A stretch of 64,000 nt of DNA from Sarocladium kiliense (Eukaryota > Ascomycota > Sordariomycetes > Hypocreales > Sarocladiaceae), in assembly GCA_030734395.1 (NCBI GenBank), contig JAUZTG010000016.1:682001-746000 (forward strand). Direction: 5' to 3'. Below are positions 35,758 through 47,716 of this stretch, in pieces. The notes under the pieces were generated by a model. The model was not told the DNA's origin, made no database searches, and saw only the letters and a list, made by a program, of their open reading frames with translations. Each line of letters begins with the position of its first letter. The first letter of the stretch is position 1. Made by a program: the position numbers and the translations under genes.

Positions 35758-36702
35758 TCATCGTCTCAACAGGAACTCTGCCAGATCCTCCTCACGTACG
35801 AGTAACACGGTTCTCCCATCTCCGAATGAGGCCATGACCGTGGTACCTTTCAACCACCCATTCCACACAGAGTCCATCTCGGTCTGCACGCGATGGTTAC
35901 CCCAGATATCCGTGAGCTTTCGCTCTCTAGCAACCTCGATCCGCTCGTCGTCAGATCTCCCGACCGTCAATGGCACATGCTGCGCAAGAGGAAATCGCCG
36001 GAAGACGGACCAGAGTCGGGAGATGATTTGAGGTGTACCGTCACGCGGCCAGCCAAGCTCTGATATGGCGCACGCGATGTTGCGAACGCGAGAAGTATCC
36101 TCAAGCTTGAGGAAGCGTAAGATGGGAAGACCATACCAATAAGACCAATCGGCCGGGGTTTCCAGATCGTTCATATTGACCTCACCGGTTAGCCACAAAG
36201 TATCAAGGTCGAAGTTGAACCAAGTGGTTGGCGGTCTTGCTGGTGGAAGGTACATCGGGTCGGGTCTCCACGGCGCCAGCTCAGCCTCGTTTGTTCCAAA
36301 CGTCTGCTCATAGTGCCTCAGACCGACAGAACGAGCCTCCCGGTTGATACGAAGCAATACAGGGCTCTTTTCGCCATCGGCACGAGCGTTAAGCTCTCGT
36401 CGTCGTCTCGGAAGTGTCTCGTCATTATACAAGCAACATGCGACAATGATGCGGGGCATCACAAGATGTGACCAGATCTTGAGTCTCAATTCTGGTGGTA
36501 GCCGACAGAATTGCGGGAAGTCTTGTAGCCTGTTCTCGTCGTCATCAGACTCGTGGGCCGCGACGCCATCATCGAAGGTACGAAACTCGAGCCAGATCTT
36601 TGGATGGTCTGGGCTTAGATTCTCCTTGCTTTCCCCCATGATTAACGGCATCGTAGATAGGCGGCATCCGCCTATAAAGACGGGTTCGAACGACAGAGAC
36701 AT
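35758..36702 (-). CDS. 2EXR-domain protein, 314 aa
   Basis: Single exon. The first true ATG in frame is at 36702 (MSLSFEPVF); the longer frame begins with GTG. The 2EXR signature is clear: FPQFCRLPPELRLKIWSHLV, about residues 63-82, followed by the typical PVLLRINREARSVGLRHY segment and a strand WFNFDLDTLWL. This family is greatly expanded in Pezizomycotina, often in gene-poor or variable regions, and has no firmly established biochemical role. There is no signal peptide or membrane span. An ATG at residue 14 (MPLIMGES) or 18 could also serve as start. Confidence 0.8.
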   Translation of the reverse strand: MSLSFEPVFIGGCRLSTMPLIMGESKENLSPDHPKIWLEFRTFDDGVAAHESDDDENRLQDFPQFCRLPPELRLKIWSHLVMPRIIVACCLYNDETLPRRRRELNARADGEKSPVLLRINREARSVGLRHYEQTFGTNEAELAPWRPDPMYLPPARPPTTWFNFDLDTLWLTGEVNMNDLETPADWSYWYGLPILRFLKLEDTSRVRNIACAISELGWPRDGTPQIISRLWSVFRRFPLAQHVPLTVGRSDDERIEVARERKLTDIWGNHRVQTEMDSVWNGWLKGTTVMASFGDGRTVLLVREEDLAEFLLRR

Positions 36703-37286
36703 GGGAACATGCCAGTGTTGTAGGCCATTGAGGCTGGGATTCAAGGTGTGGCTGAGCACGTCCTATTTGAGGCCTTTGGACTTGGTGCCACAAAGACCAG
36801 CAGGACAGGTGGCGTCACTGCATAGATTAAAGTCCCCTCCCATCACAAAAACCCCACGTACCCAAATCTTTCAAATATCGCTGTTCGACCACTCATATGC
36901 TTGGAGCTGAGGAAAAGGTCCGGAATCATGAGCTAAGCATTCCCATCGAATTGACAGCCTGGACCTTGTCGCGGACGGATGGGTGTGGCTCGTGTTCATT
37001 TGCTGTGGCGCATGCCGATGCCTTGGTTTTAGTGTCGGCGCCCGGTTTTGAGGCGGGTGTGAGTGGCGATCTCCAGGTCATCCCGCAGGGATAACATTGG
37101 GGGTTGTTCGATGTGAAGCGATCTGGAGATCTGCAGATTACTAGTTCTTCTGGGCTGGTGTATTGTGAACTGTCTCTCTATGTTTCTGTGGCCAAGTGCT
37201 TAAGGGCAAAATAGCGCGATGGCATTGAGTTTCTTTGGTCTTCGGATTATCGGCGAAGCGCGCTAGAATTCCGTCGTCATCCTGCT
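36703..37286. other. Intergenic, nothing recognised
   Basis: 584 bp between the 2EXR gene start and the stop of the MARVEL-like gene. No frame, RNA gene or repeat worth calling. Confidence 0.5.
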
Positions 37287-38175
37287 TTACTTAGACCTTG
37301 TAAGATCGGCAACATAGAAGTTGCCCTGGCCAAGTTCAGGTCGCGCTTCGACCTTCTTTGCCGGTAACTCATACAATGGCTGCGATGACGAGATCTCATC
37401 CTGTGGCTGATATGCAGTGCTCTGCTGCATCGGCTGCGGTGGTCCAGTGTACGCCGGTGGTGCTTCGCCAAAGCTCTGATGTTGTCGATTGGAAAATGAT
37501 CCATCGTAATGGCCCGGAACGTATTTCTGATTCGAAGCTCGGCGGCGCTGTTTCAACTCGCAAATGGCCAAGACCAGAGCGATCAAGTGGAAAAGCCTAA
37601 GATCAAAGAAGTCAGTCCAGTTTATTTGGCCCAACTCGACTGTCATCACATACGCGCCAAGAATTCCGAATGCGAGGACGATTCTGAGATACTCCACGCC
37701 TTGTTCATCTTGAAAGAAGGCGAAGTACCATCCTGAGTCTGAAAGCTTGGATATCGTGAAGGCGATGACTCCGGAAAGCGCGGAGAGAGCAAGTGTAACA
37801 AGAGTGTCCACGATGATGCATGCTGCCGGATGCACCCCTTTCTTCACTGACAATATTATGAGGTCAACCAGACTCCATAGGATACTGAGAACGGCCTGTC
37901 TCAAAAGTCAGATGTTACTGTACACCGCGTCGTGGCTTTCCATGGTCATGGTCATGGTTTGGGTAGGTTCAACATACCGGTGGACCCATCATGATGAGAG
38001 GCCCAAGTGTCCAGTTCGAATAGTAGAACGCAGAAAAGCCAAGACTTGCAGAACCGCAGATCAGAGAAAGCACTCGCAGCGATAAACGCGACCATCGCAT
38101 TCCCTGCGATTGACTTTTCCTTGTCTTTGGCTGGCCATATTCGGCGACATTCGCTTGCTGGTATGTAGAGTCCAT
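37287..38175 (-). CDS. MARVEL-like four-span membrane protein, 268 aa, 2 exons
   Basis: Exon 1 is 38175-37978 (MDSTYQQANV...) and exon 2 is 37895-37287, with an 82-nt phase-0 intron (gtatgt...gagacag). Four hydrophobic segments are visible: SLRVLSLICGSASLGFSAFYYS, AVLSILWSLVDLIILSV, IIVDTLVTLALSALSGVIAFTI, and YLRIVLAFGILGAYVMTVEL, with the MARVEL-like sequence DSGWYFAFF before the last. The C-terminal 90 residues are cytosolic, polar and rich in P, Q and Y, ending in a basic tail. Fungal MARVEL-like proteins sit in the plasma membrane or eisosomes, and a similar location is inferred. An earlier frame start at about 38220 lacks a better ATG context, so the one at 38175 is preferred. Confidence 0.75.
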
Positions 38176-38774
38176 GGTGCTGGTAAGGTGGTTGAGTAGC
38201 AGAACACCAAAATACCACAAATCAGCGACTTTGGAGCGTAATACTCAAGCATCATATATGACATCTCTCGGATTGTCGCATAAACGAATTGCTCATTGTA
38301 GGTATTCAGCGGCCTGCGCCACCACATGTTCCTGACGTGTCTGAGATCCGCGCACCCACGTGCGTCTTGACCAAGTTTCCAATTCGTGACAGTGGATGGT
38401 CCTAGCTCGCGTGCGGCTGAGATGGGTCTTGCACCCCAACACGCGAGGAATATATCCACGCGAAAGAGGCTATGCGTGTAAGTAAGCCTAATGGTTTGAC
38501 ATGGCTTTGTTTTCTGCCTTGTGGGCCATCGCGATGATAGATTGGAAGTCACCTGCACGCGCACCACCCCGCCGTCCTGAGTCACTCACAGGGGCTGGGA
38601 CAATGCACCACATCATCAGAAAGGTGTGCCAGCAGTGGAACCGGCGTTGGTTGGCTGCGTCAACAAGAAGAGAACGACTGACGAATGTCTCTTATATATC
38701 TATGACGGACGATCCAAAGAGACAAACATATGAGTACTATGTATAAGTGTGGGTATCATCGTCACCTTGACGCC
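38176..38774. other. Intergenic, nothing recognised
   Basis: 599 bp between the MARVEL-like gene start and the MFS transporter stop. Contains the MARVEL-like promoter and the 3' flank of the transporter. No feature identified. Confidence 0.5.
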
Positions 38775-41015
38775 TTACGTCTCAACACGAGTAGACGCCT
38801 CAGCTTCTTTCCCCGAACTCTTCCCTTTCTCATTCCCAAAAGAGGTTGCTTGGGACTCAGGATCCCTACGCCTCGATCTTCTGAAAAGCGTCAGAAGATA
38901 TACATCCTCAATGATGATATTGTCGCCGCCAGTCTCCGGGTCTCCTGTGCCCTGCCCAAGTTTCACATTACCGATACAACACGCTGCAAATAAACCCTAA
39001 AGCCCAATTTAGCTTTTACACGTATGGCCCTGGATTAAGAGCAACTCACAAGGATGGTGAATGGGACGAGAGCGACAAATGCCCATACAACGCCCATCTG
39101 GCTTGCTCGTTAGTCACAAGTGCAAGGTTTAAAATCTGAGAATGATATACCTTTGCATGGTATGTCGCATCATCCGGGAGATCCGCAGACGAGGACTCCT
39201 GCGCGCCACTCTCATTGTGTCCGAGCTCATGCGAGTCGAGGCCAGAAGTGTTGTTGAAGACTGTCGACATGATCGTCAGTCCCAGTGTGCCGCCAAGCGG
39301 AATCGAGAGCGCCATCAGGGCAAGAACCGAGGCCCTGAATTGGCGGAAGAGCCCGATCCCATGGAGAGGCACAGCCATAAACCGCAATCCGAAGCCAAGG
39401 CCTATCAGAGCCATCAAGCCGTAGACATTGCCGACCTTCTCTGTCCAGCATGCCCATGCCATAAGGCCCATGCCAACTAGTTCAGTAATCGTCCCGAGCA
39501 TGATAGGGTCGAAAGTCGTGCGCGGCCAGACGCCAGTCATCAAGGCGCAGCCGATGGTTCCAGCTGCCGTCTGATGTTAGTAATGACACCAAGAAGCCCG
39601 GAGATCAAGAGACGAACCTCCAAGACCTGGGGTGAAGAAGAGAAGGCTGACACCAGCCTTGTCTGAAGTGAATCCCTATTGGGACAGTCAACAAAACATT
39701 CCACTGCTCCGACTTTTGGCTAGCACTTACCTTGACAGCTGTAAAATAGATGTTACAGAAGTAAAGAACCTAGACGGGTCAGAACATAGAGAAAATTTAT
39801 GATAACAACAGGTGACTTACAGCAAACATGCTCATGCCGGAGACGCATTCCATGAGAAATAGGAGAGCAATGTCTCGGTTCGTAATGAGAGACCACGGAA
39901 TCATTGGCTTTTGCCACGGCATCTTCCTCGCCGCAAATCTATCTCCTACGAACAGGCTTTCCCAGAAGACGAAGCATCCCGCTAAGATGCCGCCTGCAAT
40001 GAGCGAAATGATCACGGCAGCTGAGCGCCAAGAATAAGTAACACCGCCCCATGTGAGCCCTAGAATGACAAGCCCAAAGCCGAAGATGAAGAGAGCCTGG
40101 CCGCTGTAGTCAATCACTTTGAGACGGGCGATAAAGCGCAACCTGCGGCCTGTTGTTGCTGTGTCGTCAAGCTCTGGGATGGGTTGTGGTCCAAGTAATT
40201 CTTTGCGAAGGAAGACCCAGATCAGGATCAAGGCGACAACTCCAACAGGAAGATTGATAGCAAAACACCACCTATAGTCCGTTCGAGTGAAATATCCTGT
40301 ATAAATGCGATTTCAATTTCAATTCCCACATGATCTCGGCTCGTGGTAAAGGCTTACCTCCAATCAAAGGGCCAAGTGCATAGGACGTGCCCCCAACTAG
40401 TGAAAATACAGCCCAGTTCTTCGCATTCTCCTTCAGAGACACTTTATCTGCCAATATCGTCCGGCACAAAACATTGATGCCAGCAGACGCGATTCCCTGT
40501 AGTGCTCGTCCGAGTAGAAGAACGGCGAAGGCGTTAGTCGGTGCGGCTGTGCACAAAGCACTGCCGACCAACATGATGACGACGGCGGCATTGATAGCAA
40601 TCTTTCGTCCAAACACATCCGCTATTTGTGCCCAACAGGGGATGAAGGCGGCCGAGGTAAGGTTGAATGCTGATACGATCCAATTGAGCTGAGAGTACTG
40701 GCCGAAGTCTTGGGCAATCCATGGTAGGGCACTTGCGATGCTGAGAGGTTGATATTAGTTCATGAGCACGTACAAATAGGATTCCCTCGAAGATAGGAGA
40801 GGGACGTACATGGTCGCATCCAGAGCCGCGAGCGCAAATGGGAAGAATAGGCCCGCAATGAGCTTTAGACGATAGATTCTGGCTGCTTTGTCTCTGGCCT
40901 TACACTCGAGGCAAGCCTCAGAGGAGGACTCGTCTCGGTGCTCGCAAGAGTACGTGCGAGTTGTCTCTCGACCGGCGCAAGATCGACGCCATCGCTTATA
41001 CAGATAGATGCACAT
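38775..41015 (-). CDS. MFS drug-efflux-type transporter, 614 aa, 8 exons
   Basis: Exons are 41015-40810, 40740-40358, 40296-39821, 39769-39731, 39675-39618, 39563-39151, 39097-39050 and 38996-38775; all are in phase with GT-AG junctions. The protein begins with a polar Cys/Arg-rich cytosolic segment, then LKLIAGLFFPFALAALDATIIASALPWIAQDFGQ (first span) and the MFS motif A-like ADVFGRK. About 14 hydrophobic segments are present, including LGGTLGLTIMSTVF, as in the 14-span (DHA2-like) drug:proton antiporters and fungal efflux pumps. The tail is cytosolic and charged. Acceptor choice matters in the last intron: TTTAG at 38997 keeps frame (GLFAACCIGNVKLG), while the CAG 12 bases later leads to a stop. 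Substrate unknown; plasma membrane expected. It is divergent from the NADAR gene. Confidence 0.88.
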
Positions 41016-41941
41016 GGTGTCGCGAGGTTAAAGTACTCGTCCTTTAGCTCGAGGCGCGAGAGTTTCGGGCCACGAAAGGGTATTTCATGGGCATTCTATA
41101 TGTTGCTGAGCGTCGACAGCTGGGAGGATCAAACAGACAAAAGGAGCAAGACGATGCGAAGGGCAATCGTTTACGTGGATCCTTCCTGCTGCGCCCTGTT
41201 AGCGATTAAGGAGAGCCGCCAACCCTGGGCCAGGGACCAAAGCTATATCATTGGTAGGCGCCCAGAGACGCGTCTGCTCGAATGGGTTTCTGGAAGCAAG
41301 CGTAGTCGAAGGATCAGGTGTCTCAAATGGTGCTTCTCGCACTGGCGGTACAGGGGTCTGTGCTAATGATATCGGGTCATTTTGTCCGCGAAAGTGGCCT
41401 CACTTGATTTGACGTGACCGGAGATGAACCGATGTGAGAATGCAGGCCCCTGGCATTGGCGGGAGTGGAACCACATCGACACGTCGACACAGCCTCGAAT
41501 GGCATGCTTAAAAAGGCTTAGCGGCACCTGTCAGACCGGCAGCGCTCGCTTGGCTTACATAATCTCAAGGGTTAGGGTTATTGTTTGCTTCTAATGACCA
41601 TGATGGACACCTGAAGGCAGGGGTAAGGTATCTATTTCCTATATTCACGTCGTCGGCTCGTATGAACCTTCATTGTTCTATCTCTCACTCGCCTGGCTGA
41701 GCTTGTCACAAGCCTGCCACAGACTCGTAACTGGCAAAAGTCAGCCTCGCGCTACCACCCGCCCAGGCTGAGTCACACCGAAATGGATTGCGTCTCTCAA
41801 ACCTACGTGATGCTATATCAGGTCACTAGATCGCCGTCGATTCCTGAACATCGCGAGTGTCAAACAGTTCATTACGACAATCTGCTATTACATACCAGTC
41901 TTGCAGGAATGCTTGGTCGTCCACTTTCGAAGTAAGCCAAC
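41016..41941. other. Divergent promoter region with a short telomere-like motif
   Basis: 926 bp between the MFS (minus) and NADAR (plus) start codons. At 41568-41580 lies AGGGTTAGGGTTA, about two TTAGGG units, 360 bp upstream of NADAR. No gene is recognised in this interval. Confidence 0.45.
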
Positions 41942-42565
41942 ATGCCTCCACATTACACACGCACAAAGCCCAAGAAGAACCAGCCAGTGTTCTTCTACAA
42001 GCCTCACGAGAGCTATGGCATATTCTGCCAGTGGCACCTATCCAACTTCACCGTATCCAATGCCGAAATTATGTCTCTCGTTGGCACACACATTTTCTCC
42101 GACGCCGCAGACGCAAGGACAGAGTTCAACTGTGCCGAGCAATTCATGATGTACTGCAAGGCAGCTCGATTTTCCGACGAGGGGCGACAACGTCGCATCC
42201 TCAAAACCTCGGACCCGAGTGTGCAAAAAAGAATCGGCAAAAAGGTCGATGGATTCCACGAGGAGTACTGGACAGAAGTGAAGAGCCAAGTTGTAGAAAT
42301 GGGTAATTATGCAAAGTTCACTCAGGACGAGCAATTGAGAGCATGGCTCCTCGGTACGGGAGACAGGGAACTAGTGGAGGCATCAGGGAGGGACAAAGTA
42401 TGGGGGATTGGCTTTGTGGCAACAACTGAGGACGAGGTCAGAGTAGCAATGGAGCATCGTGAACATTGGGGAGAAAATCGCCTTGGGAAAGCCTTGATGG
42501 TAGTCAGGGCAAGGATACGAGGAGAGATGGAGGCATCCCGAGAGGAGCAAGCGAACCAGTCATGA
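41942..42565 (+). CDS. NADAR-domain protein (YbiA/DUF1768 family), 207 aa
   Basis: Single exon, ATG in AACATGCC. The whole protein is one NADAR domain: FFYKPHESYGIFCQWHLSNF at the start, EFNCAEQFMMYCKAARF about residues 60-76, W/VE/KF/Q/L elements in YWTEVKSQVVEMGNYAKFTQDEQLRAWLLGTG, LVEASGRDKVWGIGF, then an LGKALMVVRARIR helix. Known members act as N-glycosidases: YbiA-type proteins process damaged riboflavin intermediates, and some NADAR proteins remove ADP-ribose from guanine in DNA. Which applies here is unknown. No RibA or ADP-ribosyltransferase gene is adjacent in this window. No targeting signal is seen. Confidence 0.92.
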   Translation: MPPHYTRTKPKKNQPVFFYKPHESYGIFCQWHLSNFTVSNAEIMSLVGTHIFSDAADARTEFNCAEQFMMYCKAARFSDEGRQRRILKTSDPSVQKRIGKKVDGFHEEYWTEVKSQVVEMGNYAKFTQDEQLRAWLLGTGDRELVEASGRDKVWGIGFVATTEDEVRVAMEHREHWGENRLGKALMVVRARIRGEMEASREEQANQS

Positions 42566-44793
42566 TAAAAGGTGTAGCGCGGCAATGAAACAGTCCCCAA
42601 GCCATCCAGAGAGCCATTTTTTAAGGGTGGGAGAATGGTCAAGCGCGCATAAATCATCCTCTCTACTTTTCAACAACTGGAGTATTGACAAACGGCTGAG
42701 TCGATCTCTCCGTCGGCCCGACGCGGCTATGGCTATGCTCTTGTTTCTAGCACGTACGTTATGATTCCTGAGCGTCTTGTGGTACTGTATATGTACATTC
42801 GAGCGTCCGCTATGAGTTTGAATCGATCAGTGTTTCCTTTCAGTCCTTGCAGGAGATGTTGCCAGGAGGCGAGGCTCAAAGCCAAGCCTTGCACCTATGC
42901 ATTGCCAAGTAGATCGCCATCATACATCACGGTTGATCTGACAGATGCAGCATGCAAGTAGCTAAGCGGACGGGCTTCGGTTACATTCTAGGTCACCATT
43001 GCCGAGCTAAATGGGTAGGTTAGATGAACCGAAGCGATCCCGACCACGGTGACCCTAACCCAGACACCAAATGAACCACGGCGGGTCCGCCCCGGATGGA
43101 AGGATGACACCAATGCGGCGCTGTGCTGCAGGTACGGAGTACAAGGGCCACTATGTTCCCTACCTATCCACCTGGCTTCAGGCGTCAAATCGCTTGCATT
43201 CTGAAGGTCAGCCACTGATGCAGTTAGTGTTCTTCGGACGTAGAGGTCCGTCATGCGTAGGGTAAATAGGCTGGTGAAGAGCTAGCGAAGGCTTCGGGGA
43301 AGGCTTTCGGGGAAGGAGCACCTGACTCTGGACCGCTGATCGCACCTGCCCCGCGATATCGTCAATGCCGTCACTCCCGTGGACCGTAGGGCTCGGGAAA
43401 TGTATGGCAGGTGCCCGTCCCCATCGTACATGCCGTCACTCCTGGCTAATCATCAAGAACTAGTCCATTCGTCCGAGACAGTCATGATGGTTATCTCTTC
43501 ATAACACAAAATACGGTCGTCACGCCTGGTGCTTCTTACCCTTCCCTCAGTATCCTACCGAAACAAGCTCAGCAGAGGTAGTCTACCAAGCCTTCTTCCG
43601 GCACCAGCCGCATCCATCGTGTTCCACCATCTGCGGCCCCTCCCTGTGGATCTCGCGGTGCCTCAATTCACCTCACTGTACGGAGACGGAATACTGCTTC
43701 TCAGCCTCTCAACCCTTGGCTTGACTGCTCGATCTTGACATCCTCGCGCCCGTCGCAACCGATCACAAGGGTTTGGTGAACGTCTGTCTCACCCGAGCTC
43801 CGACACCTGCAGCCCTCCACTATCGCACTCCCAACTCCCCCCAAGAACTGGCTGCCGTCCCGGAGCAGCACCCCACCCTTGCCGTCATCGAGCACTGCTA
43901 TTGCGCTGATCCAACATCCCGTCGTCCGAAGCCGTGTCTCCGCGGGCCTCGCCCAGCCCACCACAAGGCCTTTGATACCCAGAGTCGCAACACCACGTTA
44001 CTATTCAGTCCTGGAACTCCCTTTCCGGTCTTGTCTCAGTCCCTGCCTGCAGCTGGGTATCACTCTCCGTTCTGACGCGCGACAGAGGTCAGTCGCCGTG
44101 TTCTGCACCCGTCCCCCCTCCATCACATGTCATCTCCAGGCACTCACCTCGCAACCACCACAATCTAGGCACATGCGAAAGCAGCTGCGCCATTTGCAAC
44201 AACAGGCCAATACCCAGCATCTGCTGACTGCCAGACTCACGCTTGGTAGCCTGGGGTTCGTTCCATTTAACCCCGGTTGCTTCCCTTCACGACTGGTGAG
44301 TGCTTCTTCTTTTGTGGTTCTTGTCTGTCTGCTGCCTTACACACAACGCGCCATCGACGACACATCCGCACCGGACTCTACGCCAAGTGGGCAGCCCTGG
44401 AATCATCTCTGCACACCATTCATTCATCACGCCCTCGGGGTCTATTACTGGACTCCAGCTCAAGGCCCCATTCCTCGGACCCCAAGTCCCGGGCCTGCGG
44501 ATACACGTCTGTATCAAGTCCGCAGCCCTCTTACATACTTCAACGTGCTGCGCATTCAAATTCAGGCCCTATTTCCTCGGTTACTGTCCCAAAGCACCGA
44601 AACCTAGTTCAGATTCACCTCTCCCTCTCGGTCATGCCATCGTTCCCCCGTCTGAAGTGGACATAAACACCGGCTATGCCGAACTACTGCTTACAAGATT
44701 GTCATTACTTCTACCGCACTGCTCTCCGCGGCCTGAACATCTGCACAAGCATCTCGCCTTTGTATGCCTAGGTTGCCTCAAACAGCTGACATT
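42566..44793. other. Long intergenic/leader region upstream of carnitine acetyltransferase
   Basis: 2.2 kb. The right half (about 43500-44793) is strongly pyrimidine-rich with stacked plus-strand frames (43879-44607, 44300-44797) that have leader-like composition and no domain. A CT-rich acceptor just before 44794 and a gtgagt at about 44296 suggest a leader intron. A telobox-like CCCTAACCC is at 43053-43061, and a 13-bp direct repeat ATGCCGTCACTCC at 43365 and 43430. Confidence 0.45.
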
Positions 44794-47482
44794 ATGACCA
44801 CTCAAGTCAGAACATTCAGGACTCCCCAACCTATTGGTGAGACTTTGGCAGCAACACAAAGCTTACCAGATCGCCTGCCAAGCGTCCCAAGGAGCATCCC
44901 AGACCTACCCAAGGTTCTGCGCTCCGGCGCTGCACCGAAGCACTCACAGTGGGATCGCGAATATAAGAAGTTCCCGATGGCGAATCACAATGACGTGAAT
45001 AAGAACGGTGGTATTACCTATGCCTATCAAGACCGTCTGCCCAAACTTCCGATTCCCGAGCTTTCAAGTACCCTCAAGAAGTACATCGCAGCCCTCAGGC
45101 CTCTTCAAACACCACGCGAACATGCGGAAACGAAGCATGCGGTTGACGAGTTTGCCAAGCACAATGGCCCCGAACTCCAAGAGAAACTCGAGAAGTATGC
45201 TCAGCGCAAGACCAGCTACATCGAACAGTTCTGTAGGTTGCTCTTTTAGGCTTGTCACATCCTCCATCTGACCTTTCTCAGGGTATGACTCGTACCTGAA
45301 CTTTGACAACCCTGTGGTATTGAACCTCAATCCTTTCTTTCTCCTGGAAGATGATCCTACACCTGCCCGCAACAATCAGGTTACCCGGGCTGCTTCGCTT
45401 GTGGTCTCGGCCCTCGAGTTCGTACGGGCTGTGAGAAAGGAGGAGCTGCCTCCAGACAAGATCAAAGGCCAACCGCTTTGCATGTATCAATATTCAAGGC
45501 TTTTTGGCACGGCGCGCGTACCAACCGATGATGGCTGCCAGATCGAACAAGACCCAGAGTCGAAGCATATTGTGGTTCTTTGCCATGGTCAGTTCTACTG
45601 GTTCGACGTTCTTGATGATAATTCCGACGTCATCATGACCGAGCGGGACATATCGATCAATCTTCAGACAATTCTCGATGACGCAGTTCAGACGCCGATT
45701 CAGGATGCTGCGAAGGGCGCGCTCGGAGTGCTAAGTACTGAGAATCGAAAAGTCTGGTCCGGGCTTCGAGAGATGATGATGCAAGAGGCCGGTTCAAACA
45801 ATGCCGACTCTTTGAGCATCGTCGACACAGCACTTTTCGCGCTCTGTCTCGACTACACTGAGCCTCGTGATGTGGCCGATCTGTGCCAAAACATGCTTTG
45901 TGGAACCAGCGAAGTTGAGAAAGGCGTCCAAATCGGTACCTGCACGAACCGTTGGTACGACAAGCTGCAGATCATCGTTTGCAAGAACGGAAGCGCTGGT
46001 ATCAACTTTGAGCACACGGGCGTAGACGGCCATACTGTGCTTCGCTTCGCCAGCGATGTCTATACGGACACCATCCTCCGCTTCGCACGAACGATCAATG
46101 GTCAGGCGCCCATTCTTTGGACCTCCACTAGCCCTGATCCATCAAAGAGAGACCCAGATAGCTTCGGAGATGTCAGCACAATACCTCGCAAGATTGAGTG
46201 GGACATGGTGCCCGAGCTCAATGTGGCTGTTCGCTTCGCAGAGACCCGACTGGCCGACCTCATTGAACAAAACGAGTTTCAATGTTTGGACTTCAGCTCA
46301 TATGGGAAGAACTTCATCACTTCGATGGGATTTTCACCTGACGCGTTCGTCCAGATGGCGTTCCAAGCAGCTTATTACGGCTTGTACGGCAAAGTTGAGA
46401 GCACCTATGAACCTGCGATGACAAAGTCCTTCTTGCACGGGCGGACAGAAGCAATCAGGTCTGTGTCGGATGAATCGGTTCGCTTCGTTCAATCATTTTG
46501 GGCAGATAACCCAGCAGAGTACAAGGTAGAGGCGTTGTCACAGGCATGCAAGAAACATGTTGAGGTCACCAAGGAGTGCGCCAAAGCCCAGGGTTGCGAC
46601 AGACATTTGTATGCGCTCTACTCGGTGTGGCAGAAGTTCGTCGACGATGAGATGGATAGCAACTACGATGGGTACTCTGAGTCGATGGACGACTACTCCG
46701 ACGGAGCTCTGTCCTCGGCTGTCGGAAGCCCCAGCAAACACTCAGACTTATCCAGTGGCGTTGAGTTGAAGCCGAGCAGGGATCGGGGAAACAGCACTAA
46801 TTCACGCTCTCAACACGATCAACGACTACCCCTGCTTTTCGCAGATTCGGGATGGGACAAGTTGAACACTACAGTGCTGTCAACATCCAATTGTGGCAAC
46901 CCTTCCCTCCGCCACTTTGGGTTTGGTCCTGCTTCAGGAGACGGCTTTGGCATCGGATACATCATTAAGGACGAGTCAATCTCTGTCTGTGTTTCCAGCA
47001 AGCATCGCCAGACACGTCGTTTCATTGACACCTTGGAAAGCTATCTACTTGAGATCCGACGGATCCTGCGAATTACGAATCAAAAGTCCGCCGTCAAGTC
47101 CAGTCGAGCCCGGGAATGTGAGACTGTACGACCAAAACCCATCAACAGGCTCAAGTCTCGCGGGCGCCTCATTACTGGAGGAGATTTGGTGAAGCCTTCA
47201 CCGCGCGCGAACACCGGAGCTACTTCGCCAACAGATGAGAGCACGACCATTAGTGACGACGAGCTCGGAGGATGTAAGTTAACACTCCTATCCCTAACTC
47301 TTCATAAAAGTCGAAGCTAATCTTTTCTCTTGGAAGATGGCTTCTTCGATGCTGGAATGCTTCTACAGGCCCTGAAGTCCAGGACCAAGTTTGACTCCAC
47401 CGAAACGAAGGCCTCTGAGCGAGCGACAGTGCAGGCTCGGAGAAGGGATGTTGGCAAGAAGCTCCGTTTGGTGGATTATTGA
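44794..47482 (+). CDS. Carnitine O-acetyltransferase, cytosolic (FacC/Yat) type, 858 aa, 3 exons
   Basis: Exons are 44794-45232, 45282-47273 and 47337-47482 (introns of 49 and 63 nt). The start at 44794 (MTTQVRTFRTP) is preferred because the earlier in-frame ATG at 44764 lies before a likely leader-intron acceptor. Family landmarks: LPKLPIPELSSTLKKYI, FWYDSYL across intron 1, LNLNPFFLLEDDP, PLCMYQYSRLFGTARVP, the catalytic histidine H391 in INFEHTGVDGH, and YGKVESTYEPAMTKSFLHGRTEAIR. The reaction is reversible acetyl transfer between CoA and carnitine. The length of about 860 and absence of a mitochondrial or peroxisomal (PTS1) signal fit the cytosolic enzyme needed for acetate use. A disordered insert (SMDDYSDG...) occurs around residues 610-660. 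It is convergent with the VOC gene. Confidence 0.92.
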
Positions 47483-47716
47483 GAAGCGTTGAAGTTATTT
47501 GATTGGCCTTTCGGGTACTACTTCATAGCGCAATACCCAGATTGACTTGACTCGAATGCGATTCTGTTTCCATCGCGCTAATGGGTGACCTTGCTTCTGA
47601 GAACATTTTGACAACTAAGCCTCATGTTGGACAAGAGGAAAAGTGCGTGCGCTTCAAGAGGAAAGGACAAATGGGGTTAATAGCGTCAACAGATTTCGAT
47701 GTAATATTTTAAGAGA

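Noticed and set aside
43879..44797. Stacked plus-strand frames upstream of carnitine acetyltransferase
   Set aside because: The region is CT-rich leader DNA. The Pro/Ser/His-rich translations change character in every frame, and an acceptor-like site precedes the real start.
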